From positions 1 through 8,073 of the forward strand of contig DASYUM010000157.1 of assembly GCA_036001225.1 (NCBI GenBank): a stretch of DNA of 8,073 nt, in the 5' to 3' direction. The stretch's first letter is position 1. Each line of letters begins with the position of its first letter. Below, one piece after another: positions 1 to 5,202 of the stretch. A program made the position numbers and the translations under genes. The notes under the pieces are model-generated. The model was given only the letters and a program-made list of their open reading frames with translations, had not been told where the DNA came from and did not search any database. The stretch comes from DASYUM01 sp036001225. Its GTDB lineage: Bacteria; Methylomirabilota; Methylomirabilia; Rokubacteriales; DASRDR01.

Positions 1-1
1 C

Positions 2-79
2 CGCCCCCACACGCTGACGCCATTCGCCCGGGTCGAGGGCCACGCGCTCATCTACCCCGACCCCGACGCGTTGCTGTGA
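2..79 (+). CDS. C-terminal end of an unidentified protein (5' truncated by the window)
   Basis: An open frame enters from the left edge and ends at a TGA at 77-79. Its last 25 residues contain LTPFARVEGHALIYPDP, an ordinary-looking globular C-terminus. The frame converges on the Nudix gene, with a hairpin between the two stops, which fits a real gene end. Too little is present to name a family, and I do not recognise it. The call rests on coding-like composition and its placement before a terminator-like hairpin. Confidence 0.5.
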   Translation, partial: RPHTLTPFARVEGHALIYPDPDALL

Positions 80-136
80 GCAAGGATCGGGACAGCCGGG
101 CCCAGACCCGAGACGACCGCCACTCTGGGGGGGCAT

Positions 137-160
137 CGGGGGGTCTGCCGAGACCCCCGA
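137..160. terminator. Hairpin between convergent genes, probable bidirectional terminator
   Basis: GGGGGTCT (139-146) and AGACCCCC (151-158) form a perfect 8-bp stem around a GCCG tetraloop. Two further pairs (136-137 with 159-160) are possible if G138 is bulged. It lies 57 bases after the stop at 79 and only 5 bases beyond the Nudix stop at 166, so it could serve both strands. No T-tract follows on either side, so classical intrinsic termination is not proven; hairpins without a U-run are common in GC-rich genomes. Confidence 0.5.
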
Positions 161-165
161 AGTAA

Positions 166-966
166 CTAGAACCAGCCGGGGTCGCCGGGGAGCAAAATCC
201 GCTCCTGGCCGTCGGCGAGGACGATGCGCGGCCGGATGGGGCGGATCTCCCGCGCCGCGGCCGCCGCGACGAGGGCGGTGGCGGTCGGGTACGGGCGGAT
301 CGAGCCCAGGATTTCCTGGGTCACCGCCGGGAGCGTCAGCGCGCCGGCTCGGTGCTGGGCGAGGGCGGCGGCCGCCGTCAGCCATCGCGCGCCCACGACC
401 TCGATCCCGTCCGGCTCCGGCGTCCCCCCGGGGGGCGCCGCCGCCACGAAGAAGCGCGTGTCGTAGCGCACCGGCCGCTCTTCGGGCGTGATCCAGTGCG
501 CCCAGTAGGCCATCCGGTCGGTGGCCAGCGCGAGGCCCTCGCCAGCCACCAGGGCCCGGAACGCGCGGCTGTCGTCCCGGCAGCGCGCCCGGTACTCTGC
601 GATCGGCGTCGAGGCGAGCGTCCTTGACGCGAACGGCGCCCCGGCCCGGTCGTAGGCGAGGAGGAGGCCGGTCTCCTCGAACACCTCGCGGATCGCCGCG
701 GTCCAGAAGCCAATCGCCTGCGACGGCGGCACGTCCGGCAGCACCCGTGCCGCCTCGGCGGCGGTCAGCCCGCGGCAGAGGCGCTCCCAGTCCGGCGCGC
801 TGTCGTCGGCCTCGACCCGGCCGCCGGGAAAGGCGAAGGCCCCGGGAGCCATTCGGCTCCGCCCGTGCCGTTCGAGCAGGAGAACCTCGGCGCCGCCGGC
901 GGCATCCCGGGCGAGGATGACCGTCGCGGCGTCACGCGCGACGACCGGGGGCCCCTCGGGTTCCAC
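166..966 (-). CDS. NUDT19-like Nudix hydrolase
   Basis: A 266-residue Nudix hydrolase. The Nudix box is split in the way typical of the NUDT19 subgroup: the glycines are in FPGGRVEADDS (residues 46-56), then about 37 inserted residues precede the catalytic REVFEETG (93-100), which supplies the metal-binding glutamates. Downstream, WITPEERPVRYDTRFFVAA (158-176) matches the W-x-TP...R-x-DT-x-FF signature of that subgroup. Mammalian NUDT19 is a CoA/acyl-CoA diphosphatase; activity on CoA esters here is an inference and other nucleoside-diphosphate-linked substrates are possible. The start is GTG at 966, preceded on the mRNA by GAGGG four bases away, and no other start codon is close upstream. 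The gene diverges from ridA across about 160 bp. No signal peptide is seen, so it is cytoplasmic. Confidence 0.85.
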   Translation of the reverse strand: MEPEGPPVVARDAATVILARDAAGGAEVLLLERHGRSRMAPGAFAFPGGRVEADDSAPDWERLCRGLTAAEAARVLPDVPPSQAIGFWTAAIREVFEETGLLLAYDRAGAPFASRTLASTPIAEYRARCRDDSRAFRALVAGEGLALATDRMAYWAHWITPEERPVRYDTRFFVAAAPPGGTPEPDGIEVVGARWLTAAAALAQHRAGALTLPAVTQEILGSIRPYPTATALVAAAAAREIRPIRPRIVLADGQERILLPGDPGWF

Positions 967-1032
967 CCGGCCCTCAGCGACCCTCGGCGTCCGCCGACGG
1001 TGCGACCATGGGCGCGCGCTCCTCGGTTCGGC

Positions 1033-1061
1033 TTGACACGGTCGGCAGCGCCTCCTACGAT
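1033..1061 (+). promoter_or_regulatory. Sigma70-type promoter for the RidA gene
   Basis: A perfect -35 hexamer TTGACA at 1033-1038 is followed by a 17-bp spacer and the -10 hexamer TACGAT at 1056-1061 (4 of 6 matches, with the key first A and last T kept). Transcription would start near 1068, giving a leader of about 55 bases before the ATG at 1124. It lies in the divergent gap between the Nudix and RidA genes. In DNA this GC-rich such a match is unlikely by chance, but it has not been tested. Confidence 0.7.
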
Positions 1062-1111
1062 GTTGCCCGCCGTCGCCGCCATCGTATCACTCACCCCCAT
1101 TCTCAAAGCCC

Positions 1112-1117
1112 AGGAGG
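1112..1117 (+). promoter_or_regulatory. Ribosome binding site of the RidA gene
   Basis: A full AGGAGG stands six bases before the ATG at 1124 and fixes that start against the longer overlapping frames. Confidence 0.85.
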
Positions 1118-1123
1118 GCAACC

Positions 1124-1663
1124 ATGGGCGCAGAGGCGAGACTGAAGCAACTCGGCGTCGAGCTGCCGGGGGTGCCGACCCCGATGGCCAACTACGTCCG
1201 CTCCGTCCGCGTCGGCAACCTGCTCTTCCTGGCGGGACATGGGCCTCAGAAGGACGGCAAGCAGACCTACATCGGCAAGGTGGGCCGCGAGCTGTCGGTC
1301 GAGGACGGACAGCAGGCGGCCCGGCTGGTCGGGCTGAACCTCCTCGCCTCGACCCGGGAGGCGCTCGGCAGCCTGGACCGCGTCCGGCGGATCGTCAAGG
1401 TCCTCGGCATGGTCAACTCGGCCGACGGCTTCGGCGACCAGCCGAAGGTCATCAACGGGTTCTCCGACTTGATGGTGGAGGTCTTCGGCGATGCGGGGCG
1501 GCACGCCCGGTCGGCGGTCGGTATGGCGGAGTTGCCCTTCGGCATCTCGGTGGAGATCGAGATGATCGTGGAGGTGGCGGACGGCGGCGCCGCCCGTAAG
1601 CCGGCCCCCGCGCGGAAGCCGGCGACCCGCCGGTCGCGCCGGCCAGCGCGCCGGCGTCGCTGA
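1124..1663 (+). CDS. RidA (YjgF/YER057c/UK114) family protein with an arginine-rich tail
   Basis: The 179-residue product has a complete RidA domain at about residues 1-152. The N-terminal LPGVPTPMANYVRSVRVGN (14-32) and LLFLAGHGP lead into the core, and HARSAVGMAELPFG (127-140) carries Arg129, equivalent to the substrate-carboxylate-binding arginine of active RidA proteins. The domain ends in SVEIEMIVEV. Canonical RidA hydrolyses reactive enamine/imine intermediates released by PLP enzymes. This sequence looks more like the 'RidA-like group 1' proteins, whose substrates are mostly unknown, so deaminase activity is only inferred. Residues 153-179 form an extension of Arg, Lys, Pro and Ala (ARKPAPARKPATRRSRR, then more Arg) beyond the usual domain end, reminiscent of nucleic-acid-binding tails. 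Start supported by AGGAGG; transcription probably from the promoter at 1033-1061. Confidence 0.9.
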   Translation: MGAEARLKQLGVELPGVPTPMANYVRSVRVGNLLFLAGHGPQKDGKQTYIGKVGRELSVEDGQQAARLVGLNLLASTREALGSLDRVRRIVKVLGMVNSADGFGDQPKVINGFSDLMVEVFGDAGRHARSAVGMAELPFGISVEIEMIVEVADGGAARKPAPARKPATRRSRRPARRRR

Positions 1664-1679
1664 CGGCCGCGCCTTCCGA

Positions 1680-1869
1680 CTGCCCGCGCCCCCCGTTCCC
1701 ACCGGGCAGTACGTCCCGGCCGTGGCGAGCCCGAGCGGTTCTGCGGGCCGCCTTTGCCGACACCGCCCCGCCGGTCGCGTGGCTCCGGCCCGCCCGCGGG
1801 CTGGCCGTCGGAATGCCCGTCGAGGTCGAGCTGGTCCTGGAGCTGGACTCCCACGCCTCAGGCGAGTGA
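1680..1869 (+). pseudogene. Decayed second RidA-family gene (N- and C-terminal pieces in different frames)
   Basis: Two RidA-like pieces lie just behind the RidA stop. In one frame 1680-1739 reads LPAPPVPTGQYVPAVASPSG, which aligns with LPGVPTPMANYVRSVRVG of the intact neighbour (shared LP, P, P, YV, V). In another frame, about 1726-1866 reads through RAVLRAAFADTAPPVAW and ends with GMPVEVELVLELD, like the closing beta strand of RidA proteins (VEIEMIVEV in the neighbour), then TGA at 1867-1869. The roughly 80-residue middle of the domain is missing, no start codon or ribosome site is seen, and the end overlaps the last bases of the convergent receptor gene. I read this as a tandem or related RidA copy that lost its centre and its frame. 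A chance resemblance is possible, especially for the C-terminal piece. Confidence 0.45.
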
Positions 1870-2673
1870 CAGCAAGGCGGGCAAGCGCTCGAGCGCCTCG
1901 CCGATCCGCGGGCCGTACCAGGCGAGCAGCTTCCCGTCCACGAAGTGGAGGCGGCCGCTCGCCACCGCCGGGATGTCGGGGTAGGCGTCGAAATCCGTTC
2001 GGTGCCGGGGGCGGAAGCGGTAGGGCTCGTCAGGGAGCAGGATCACCTCGGGTGCCGCGCCGGCGACCTCGTCGAGCGTGACCGTGGGATAGCGCTCGGG
2101 CCGGTCGGCAAAGACGTTGGCCCCACCGCACACCGCCAGCATGTCGTGCACGTAGGTATCCTGGTTGATGGTCATGTATGGCTGGCGCCAGATCGGGCAG
2201 AAAATCCGGACCGGCCGGCGGCCCGCGGTCGCCCGCACCGTCGCCGCGTAGCGCTGCTCGAGTCCCGCCGCCAGCGCCTCCCCTTCGGGGGCGGCACCGG
2301 TCAGCTCGCCCAGCTCGCGGACGAGCGCGATCCCCTCGCGGACCGTGCGGGGAAAGGTCACCCACACCGCGATGCCCGCGGCGCGCAGTGCTTCCACCAC
2401 GTCGCGGCGATTCTCCTCGATGTTCGCCACCACGAGGTCGGGCGCCAGCGCGCGGATCTTGTCGACGTCGGGATCCTTCTCGCGCCCGACTTTCGGCTTG
2501 GCGGCCACCCGGGCCCGCGGCTCGGTTCAGAAGCGGGTGACGCCGGCGATGCGCGCGTCGAGTCCGAGGGCGAAGAGTAGCTCGGTGATGCTGGGGACCA
2601 GCGAGACGATCCGGCCCGGCCGCGAGGGGAGCGCGACCTCGACGCCGCTGGCGTCGCGTCGGCGGTCGCTCAT
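1858..2673 (-). CDS. BtuF-like helical-backbone metal/corrinoid receptor with in-frame TGA at codon 49 (candidate selenoprotein)
   Basis: Read through one TGA (2529-2527), this frame gives a 271-residue periplasmic-binding-protein fold of the PF01497 / BtuF type. Before the TGA, RIVSLVPSITELLFALGL (residues 21-38) is the hallmark of the first lobe, then IAGVTRF. After it come VAAKPKVGREKDPDVDKI (56-73), DLVVANIEENRRD, VWVTFPRTVREGI (103-115), RIFCPIWRQPYMT (156-168) and YPTVTLDE (second lobe), ending at TGA 1860-1858. All blocks occur in family order and spacing, with no frame change. From memory, relatives read TRFC or TKFC at the TGA position, so codon 49 replaces a conserved Cys, as expected for selenocysteine. 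A GTG at 2508 could start a 216-residue piece, but that lacks most of lobe one. The ATG at 2673 lies 19 bases behind the BON gene, without a clear ribosome site. No signal peptide is visible and no ABC permease or ATPase is adjacent, so export and transport are unproven. Alternatives: nonsense mutation or sequencing error. Confidence 0.75.
2501..2518 (-). promoter_or_regulatory. Candidate bacterial SECIS hairpin after the in-frame TGA
   Basis: On the mRNA, starting 8 bases after the TGA, GCGG (2518-2515) pairs with CCGC (2504-2501). One G bulges (2514), then CC (2513-2512) pairs with GG (2506-2505), around the loop CGGGU (2511-2507). The loop begins 15 bases after the TGA and has G as its second base, at the near edge of the usual bacterial SECIS geometry (roughly 16-37 bases, G in the first two loop positions). 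A second fold using GCCCG (2514-2510) with CGGGC (2488-2484) would place a loop about 23 bases after the TGA. DNA this GC-rich forms hairpins readily, so the structure alone is weak evidence. Confidence 0.35.
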
Positions 2674-2692
2674 GCCGTAGGACCAGGCCGCG

Positions 2693-3169
2693 TCACTGGG
2701 CCTGGAGGACCAAGCGGGGCCGCACGCTCTTCACCCCGGGAACCTGCAGGGCCCGCTCGATCGCGCGAGCCCGCTCGCGGAACGTCGGCACCGTCCCCGT
2801 CAGGGTGACGCGACCAGCCCGAGCTTCGGCCTCGATGACCGCATCGCGAAGCGCCGGGTCGGCGGCCAGCACGCGCTCGACGCGGGCCGCGAGGTCGCGG
2901 TCGGCCAGGGCGGCGGCGTCCACGGGGCTGGGCGCCGCCGGCGGGGGGGCAACCGGCGGGAGGGCGGCCGGCGGAGCCGGAGCGGCTGGCGGCGGTGACA
3001 CGGCCGTCGGCAGGGGCGGAACCTCGGGGGCTGGAACCACCGGCGCTGGCAGAGCGGGGGACTCCACCGCCACCGGCGGCGCGGGTCTCGCCGGGGACGG
3101 GGCAGCCGCGCAGCCGGCGGCGAGGGCGGCGGCCCCGAACAGCCCCAGAAGCCGGCCGCGCCTCGTCAT
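2693..3169 (-). CDS. BON-domain lipoprotein
   Basis: The 158-residue product starts with a lipoprotein signal: two arginines, a hydrophobic stretch and the lipobox LAAGC with Cys20 as lipidation site. Residues 21-82 are an extended Pro/Ala/Val linker of repeated P-A-P-type units, long enough to span part of the periplasm. Residues about 84-156 form one BON domain: ARVERVLAADPALRDAVIE, then AGRVTLTGTVPTFRERARA and VPGVKSV. BON domains occur in OsmY-type and secretin-associated proteins and are thought to bind phospholipid or anchor proteins at membranes; this role is inferred. The ATG (3169-3167) overlaps the TGA of the upstream PA2779-family gene as ATGA, so translation is probably coupled. 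The receptor gene follows 19 bases later. A single BON domain is fewer than in OsmY. Confidence 0.85.
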   Translation of the reverse strand: MTRRGRLLGLFGAAALAAGCAAAPSPARPAPPVAVESPALPAPVVPAPEVPPLPTAVSPPPAAPAPPAALPPVAPPPAAPSPVDAAALADRDLAARVERVLAADPALRDAVIEAEARAGRVTLTGTVPTFRERARAIERALQVPGVKSVRPRLVLQAQ

Positions 3170-3558
3170 GGGCGGGAGATGACCCGGCGGCCGAGCAGCT
3201 CCAGGATCAGGATGACGACCAGCGCCACGATGATGGTGAAGGCGATGAAGCTGGCGGCGTCGCCGCCGGCGCCGATCTCGTGCACGCGAGCGGCCAGCTC
3301 GGAGCGCTCTGCGGGCGTCAGTCGCTCGAGCGCGCTCGCGGCGTCAGCCGGCGACACGCCGAGAGCGGCCAGCTGCTGACGGATCAGCTTGGTCTCGAGG
3401 AGGTTCCCCAGGGCGTCGAGGTCGCCCGCCTCTTCGCCGGCGCGGGCCGGCGGCAGCGGCGCCGCCGCCGCCGGATGCGGGACGGTGGCCAGCCCGACCC
3501 CCCAGACGACCACCAGATAGACGAGCCACCGCGGCTGCAGGAGTCGATCGCGCAGCAC
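3166..3558 (-). CDS. PA2779-family membrane protein
   Basis: With the GTG start at 3558, which is 5 bases after the preceding stop and has AAGGA about ten bases before it, the product is 130 residues. An N-terminal hydrophobic segment (about 11-33) reads as a signal peptide or anchor ending in an Ala-rich cleavage-like site. Residues 50-95 are charged and helical, including LIRQQLAALGVSPADAASAL and LTPAERSELAARV. After GAGGD comes a C-terminal membrane helix (FIAFTIIVALVVILILELLG, 104-123). This order (signal, helix with ALGV-x-P-x-A, L-T-x-x-E, GGD, C-terminal helix ending in LLG) is the pattern of the PA2779 family, of unknown function. Members often sit beside a PA2778-type C39-like peptidase, which is absent here. 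A longer frame reaching 3711 exists but only overlaps the neighbouring gene and is rejected. The stop overlaps the BON lipoprotein start. Confidence 0.75.
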   Translation of the reverse strand: MLRDRLLQPRWLVYLVVVWGVGLATVPHPAAAAPLPPARAGEEAGDLDALGNLLETKLIRQQLAALGVSPADAASALERLTPAERSELAARVHEIGAGGDAASFIAFTIIVALVVILILELLGRRVISRP

Positions 3559-3563
3559 GACCG

Positions 3564-3980
3564 CTAATCCTTGCCTTTGCCTTTGCCCTTGGCGTGGCCG
3601 GGCGGCCCACCCTTTTCCGCGTGCTTGAGGTGTCCCGGCGGCACCTTGTAGTACTTCACCGGCACCGCCACGATCCCCGGCGGCAGCCGAGGAACTGCCA
3701 CGAACGTCCACGGGCCCTTGTAGGACGGCCCGACGTACCAGTAACCACCGTGCGAGTAGTACCAGCGCTTCTGGTGGAAGAAGAGGTCCACCTGCGTCGC
3801 CGGGGCGTACTGGACGGTCGGCACGCCGGGCACCACGACCAGCGCGGGCGGGGCGGGAAGCACGATTGCGGGGGGCGGTGGGGCCCCTACGTTCACGTTC
3901 ACCGCGACATCGGCGGCCACCTCGGCCGCCACCAACCCCGCCGCAACGACCAGCAGCGCGACCACGAAACGAGCTCTCAC
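3564..3980 (-). CDS. Exported aromatic-rich protein with a Lys-Gly tail
   Basis: The 138-residue product begins with a clear signal peptide (RARFVVALLVVAAGLVAA, cleavage probably near residue 23). A Val/Pro/Ala segment (24-60) with VVVPGVPTVQYAP follows. The core DLFFHQKRWYYSHGGYWY then YKGPWTFVAVPRLPPGI (65-103) is a Tyr/Trp-rich small beta module. Proteins of this type (…YWY…Y-x-GPW…VP…LPP) occur as uncharacterised exported or envelope proteins in deltaproteobacteria and relatives; no activity is known. The C-terminus is basic and low-complexity (PPGHLKHAEKGGPPGHAKG, then GKGKGKD). The start is GTG at 3980, supported by GGAGGG at 3992-3987 six bases upstream. It heads a tight run with the PA2779-family and BON genes, suggesting a shared envelope role. 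Confidence 0.75.
   Translation of the reverse strand: MRARFVVALLVVAAGLVAAEVAADVAVNVNVGAPPPPAIVLPAPPALVVVPGVPTVQYAPATQVDLFFHQKRWYYSHGGYWYVGPSYKGPWTFVAVPRLPPGIVAVPVKYYKVPPGHLKHAEKGGPPGHAKGKGKGKD
3569..3592 (-). repeat. Short tandem hexamer repeat (GGCAAA-like) encoding Gly-Lys pairs
   Basis: Four imperfect 6-base units in a row, read on the minus strand as GGC-AAG/AAA codon pairs, encode the terminal GKGKGKGKD-type tail of the exported protein. Such runs can gain or lose units by slippage without shifting the frame. Confidence 0.6.
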
Positions 3981-4023
3981 GGGATACCCTCCCAGGCGAC
4001 CCAGGGGTCCCGACAGCCCGACC

Positions 4024-4395
4024 TCAGGCCGCGCGGCCGGGGTCGCTCGCGTGCCGCGCGGCCAACACCGCGTCTATTGTACGGCGCAGGCGCCGCAGAT
4101 CGGTGTGCTTTGAGACGACCGCGTCGCACTCCTCCCGGGCCGCGCGGGCCGGGTCGGCCGTGCAGAGGATGACGGGGATCTGGAGGCCTCGGACCCGCAG
4201 CCGCTGGAGGAGGGCGGGACCGGAGAGCCCCGGCAGGTGATAGTCGAGGATGATGAGATCGGGCACGCGCGCCTGGATCACCTCGAGGGCCTCGGGAACG
4301 TCCGAGGCCTCGAGGATCTCGTGGGCGCCGCCCAGCTCGAGACGGTAGAGCCCGAGCCAGCCGTAATCGTCGTCGACGAGGAGAATTCGGGCCAT
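4024..4395 (-). CDS. Single-domain response regulator (CheY-like receiver)
   Basis: The 123 residues are almost entirely one receiver domain. ARILLVDDD (2-10) gives the acidic metal-binding pocket. Asp51 in DLIILDYHLPGLSGP is the phospho-acceptor, Thr79 in VILCTADP is the switch hydroxyl residue, and Lys96 in VVSKHTDL is the conserved lysine, so it should be phosphorylatable. There is no output domain, so it would act by protein contact, like CheY or Spo0F, or feed a phosphorelay. No histidine kinase is in the window. The ATG at 4395 has only a weak ribosome site, and a 112-base gap separates it from the helical gene upstream with no convincing promoter. The next gene downstream starts 43 bases past its stop. 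Confidence 0.88.
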   Translation of the reverse strand: MARILLVDDDYGWLGLYRLELGGAHEILEASDVPEALEVIQARVPDLIILDYHLPGLSGPALLQRLRVRGLQIPVILCTADPARAAREECDAVVSKHTDLRRLRRTIDAVLAARHASDPGRAA

Positions 4396-4507
4396 CTTGC
4401 CGGGAACAGCGGTGCAAGCGCGGTACCGATCTCGAGGCGCAGCCGCCGCAGGAGGACCAGACTGTCAGGAACACGACGGCAAAGGCGGAATGGCGGCGAG
4501 GTGACGC

Positions 4508-4765
4508 TCACGTCCCCGACCGAGGCCGCAGATGCGCCTCGATCGCGTCGTGCGCGCGACTCTGGTAGTCGAGGATGAGACGGCTCAGCTCGGCCCAGCG
4601 CTGCGAGAGCTCCCGCGATGCTCGCCCGTACGCGGCGAGCGCCCCCGCCGGGTCGGTGCCCGGCGAGTCGCGCAGGGCCGCGATCAGCGCGGCCAGGGCA
4701 TCCTCGCAGTCGGTCACCGCCACGCCGAAGACCTTGAGCAGCCGGCGGGTGGAATCCTCGGCCAT
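4508..4765 (-). CDS. Small helical protein of unknown function
   Basis: The 85-residue product is not one I recognise. It is predicted almost wholly alpha-helical and amphipathic: LLKVFGVAVTDCEDALAAL (9-27), a break at DSPGTDPAG, then SRELSQRWAELSRLILDYQ (50-68). It has one Cys, no signal peptide and no membrane helix. The ATG at 4765 comes one base after the upstream gene's TGA (TGAGATG), and GGAGGAG just before it lies inside that gene's end, so the two are translationally coupled. The strong ribosome site and coupling make it a convincing real gene. The response regulator follows 112 bases later, so a signalling partner role is possible but unsupported. Confidence 0.7.
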   Translation of the reverse strand: MAEDSTRRLLKVFGVAVTDCEDALAALIAALRDSPGTDPAGALAAYGRASRELSQRWAELSRLILDYQSRAHDAIEAHLRPRSGT

Positions 4766-4766
4766 C

Positions 4767-5162
4767 TCACTCCTCCGCGGCCTCGGGCACCGCCTCCCAG
4801 AGCGGCGGCCCCTGCGGCTTGAAATTCCGGGTGCTGACGAAATGGAGTCCGTGGTGGAGATTCACCTTGAACTTGCCGCCGCCGAAGCGCTCGCGGAGGA
4901 ACGCCTCCGGCGCCTCGAGAAACGGGCGCATGGCGTCGGCCCGCAGCGTGAGGAGCCGTTTGAAGCGGATCGTCCCCTGCCAGGGCGCCTGGACCAGGAG
5001 GGTGCAGGAGAGATCGGGCCAGAGCCGCGCCAACTCTTCCAGCGTCTGGCGGGGAGTCGGGTCGGCGATGCCGCGGGCCTCCAGGCAGTCGTCCACGTAC
5101 GGCTCGAGCAGCACCCAGGCCCAGGCCGGGAGCAGCGCCGACTCCTCGCGCATGGTGGCCAT
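4767..5162 (-). CDS. Hypothetical protein, 131 residues
   Basis: I do not recognise the family. The N-terminal half looks helical (LLPAWAWVLLEPYVDDCLEA; TLEELARLWPDLSCTLLVQ). The C-terminal half carries ERFGGGKFKVNLHHG and STRNFKPQGPPLWE (about residues 94-123), a Gly-Gly-Gly beta-hairpin pattern resembling short modules in some uncharacterised phage-like proteins; this resemblance is from memory and weak. There is no signal peptide or membrane segment. The start is uncertain: ATG at 5162, ATG at 5153 and ATG at 5204 are in frame, none with a good ribosome site. I prefer 5162 because the last would overlap the divergent polX start. The gene is coupled to the small helical gene behind it. Coding-like composition and coupling support it being real. 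Confidence 0.65.
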   Translation of the reverse strand: MATMREESALLPAWAWVLLEPYVDDCLEARGIADPTPRQTLEELARLWPDLSCTLLVQAPWQGTIRFKRLLTLRADAMRPFLEAPEAFLRERFGGGKFKVNLHHGLHFVSTRNFKPQGPPLWEAVPEAAEE

Positions 5163-5202
5163 CGAGTAGCACGCCCGGCCAGTGGGGTCAACCACGCGTA
5201 TC

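Noticed and set aside
865..1599. Plus-strand open frame of 244 codons across the RidA gene
   Set aside because: It is out of frame with the clear RidA domain and low in complexity, with no ribosome site.
1858..2508. A 216-residue gene starting at GTG 2508 as the whole receptor
   Set aside because: It would lack RIVSLVPSITELLFALGL and most of lobe one, which are intact in the same frame immediately upstream of the TGA. The read-through gene explains the sequence better.
3559..3711. N-terminal extension of the PA2779-family gene to 3711
   Set aside because: The added residues overlap the exported protein's coding sequence and are low-complexity; the signal-like hydrophobic segment starts after the GTG at 3558.
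5163..5191. Minus-strand promoter TTGACC, 17 bp, TACTCG before the hypothetical gene
   Set aside because: The -35 is good, but the -10 matches only two of six bases and lies against the ATG at 5162, leaving no leader.
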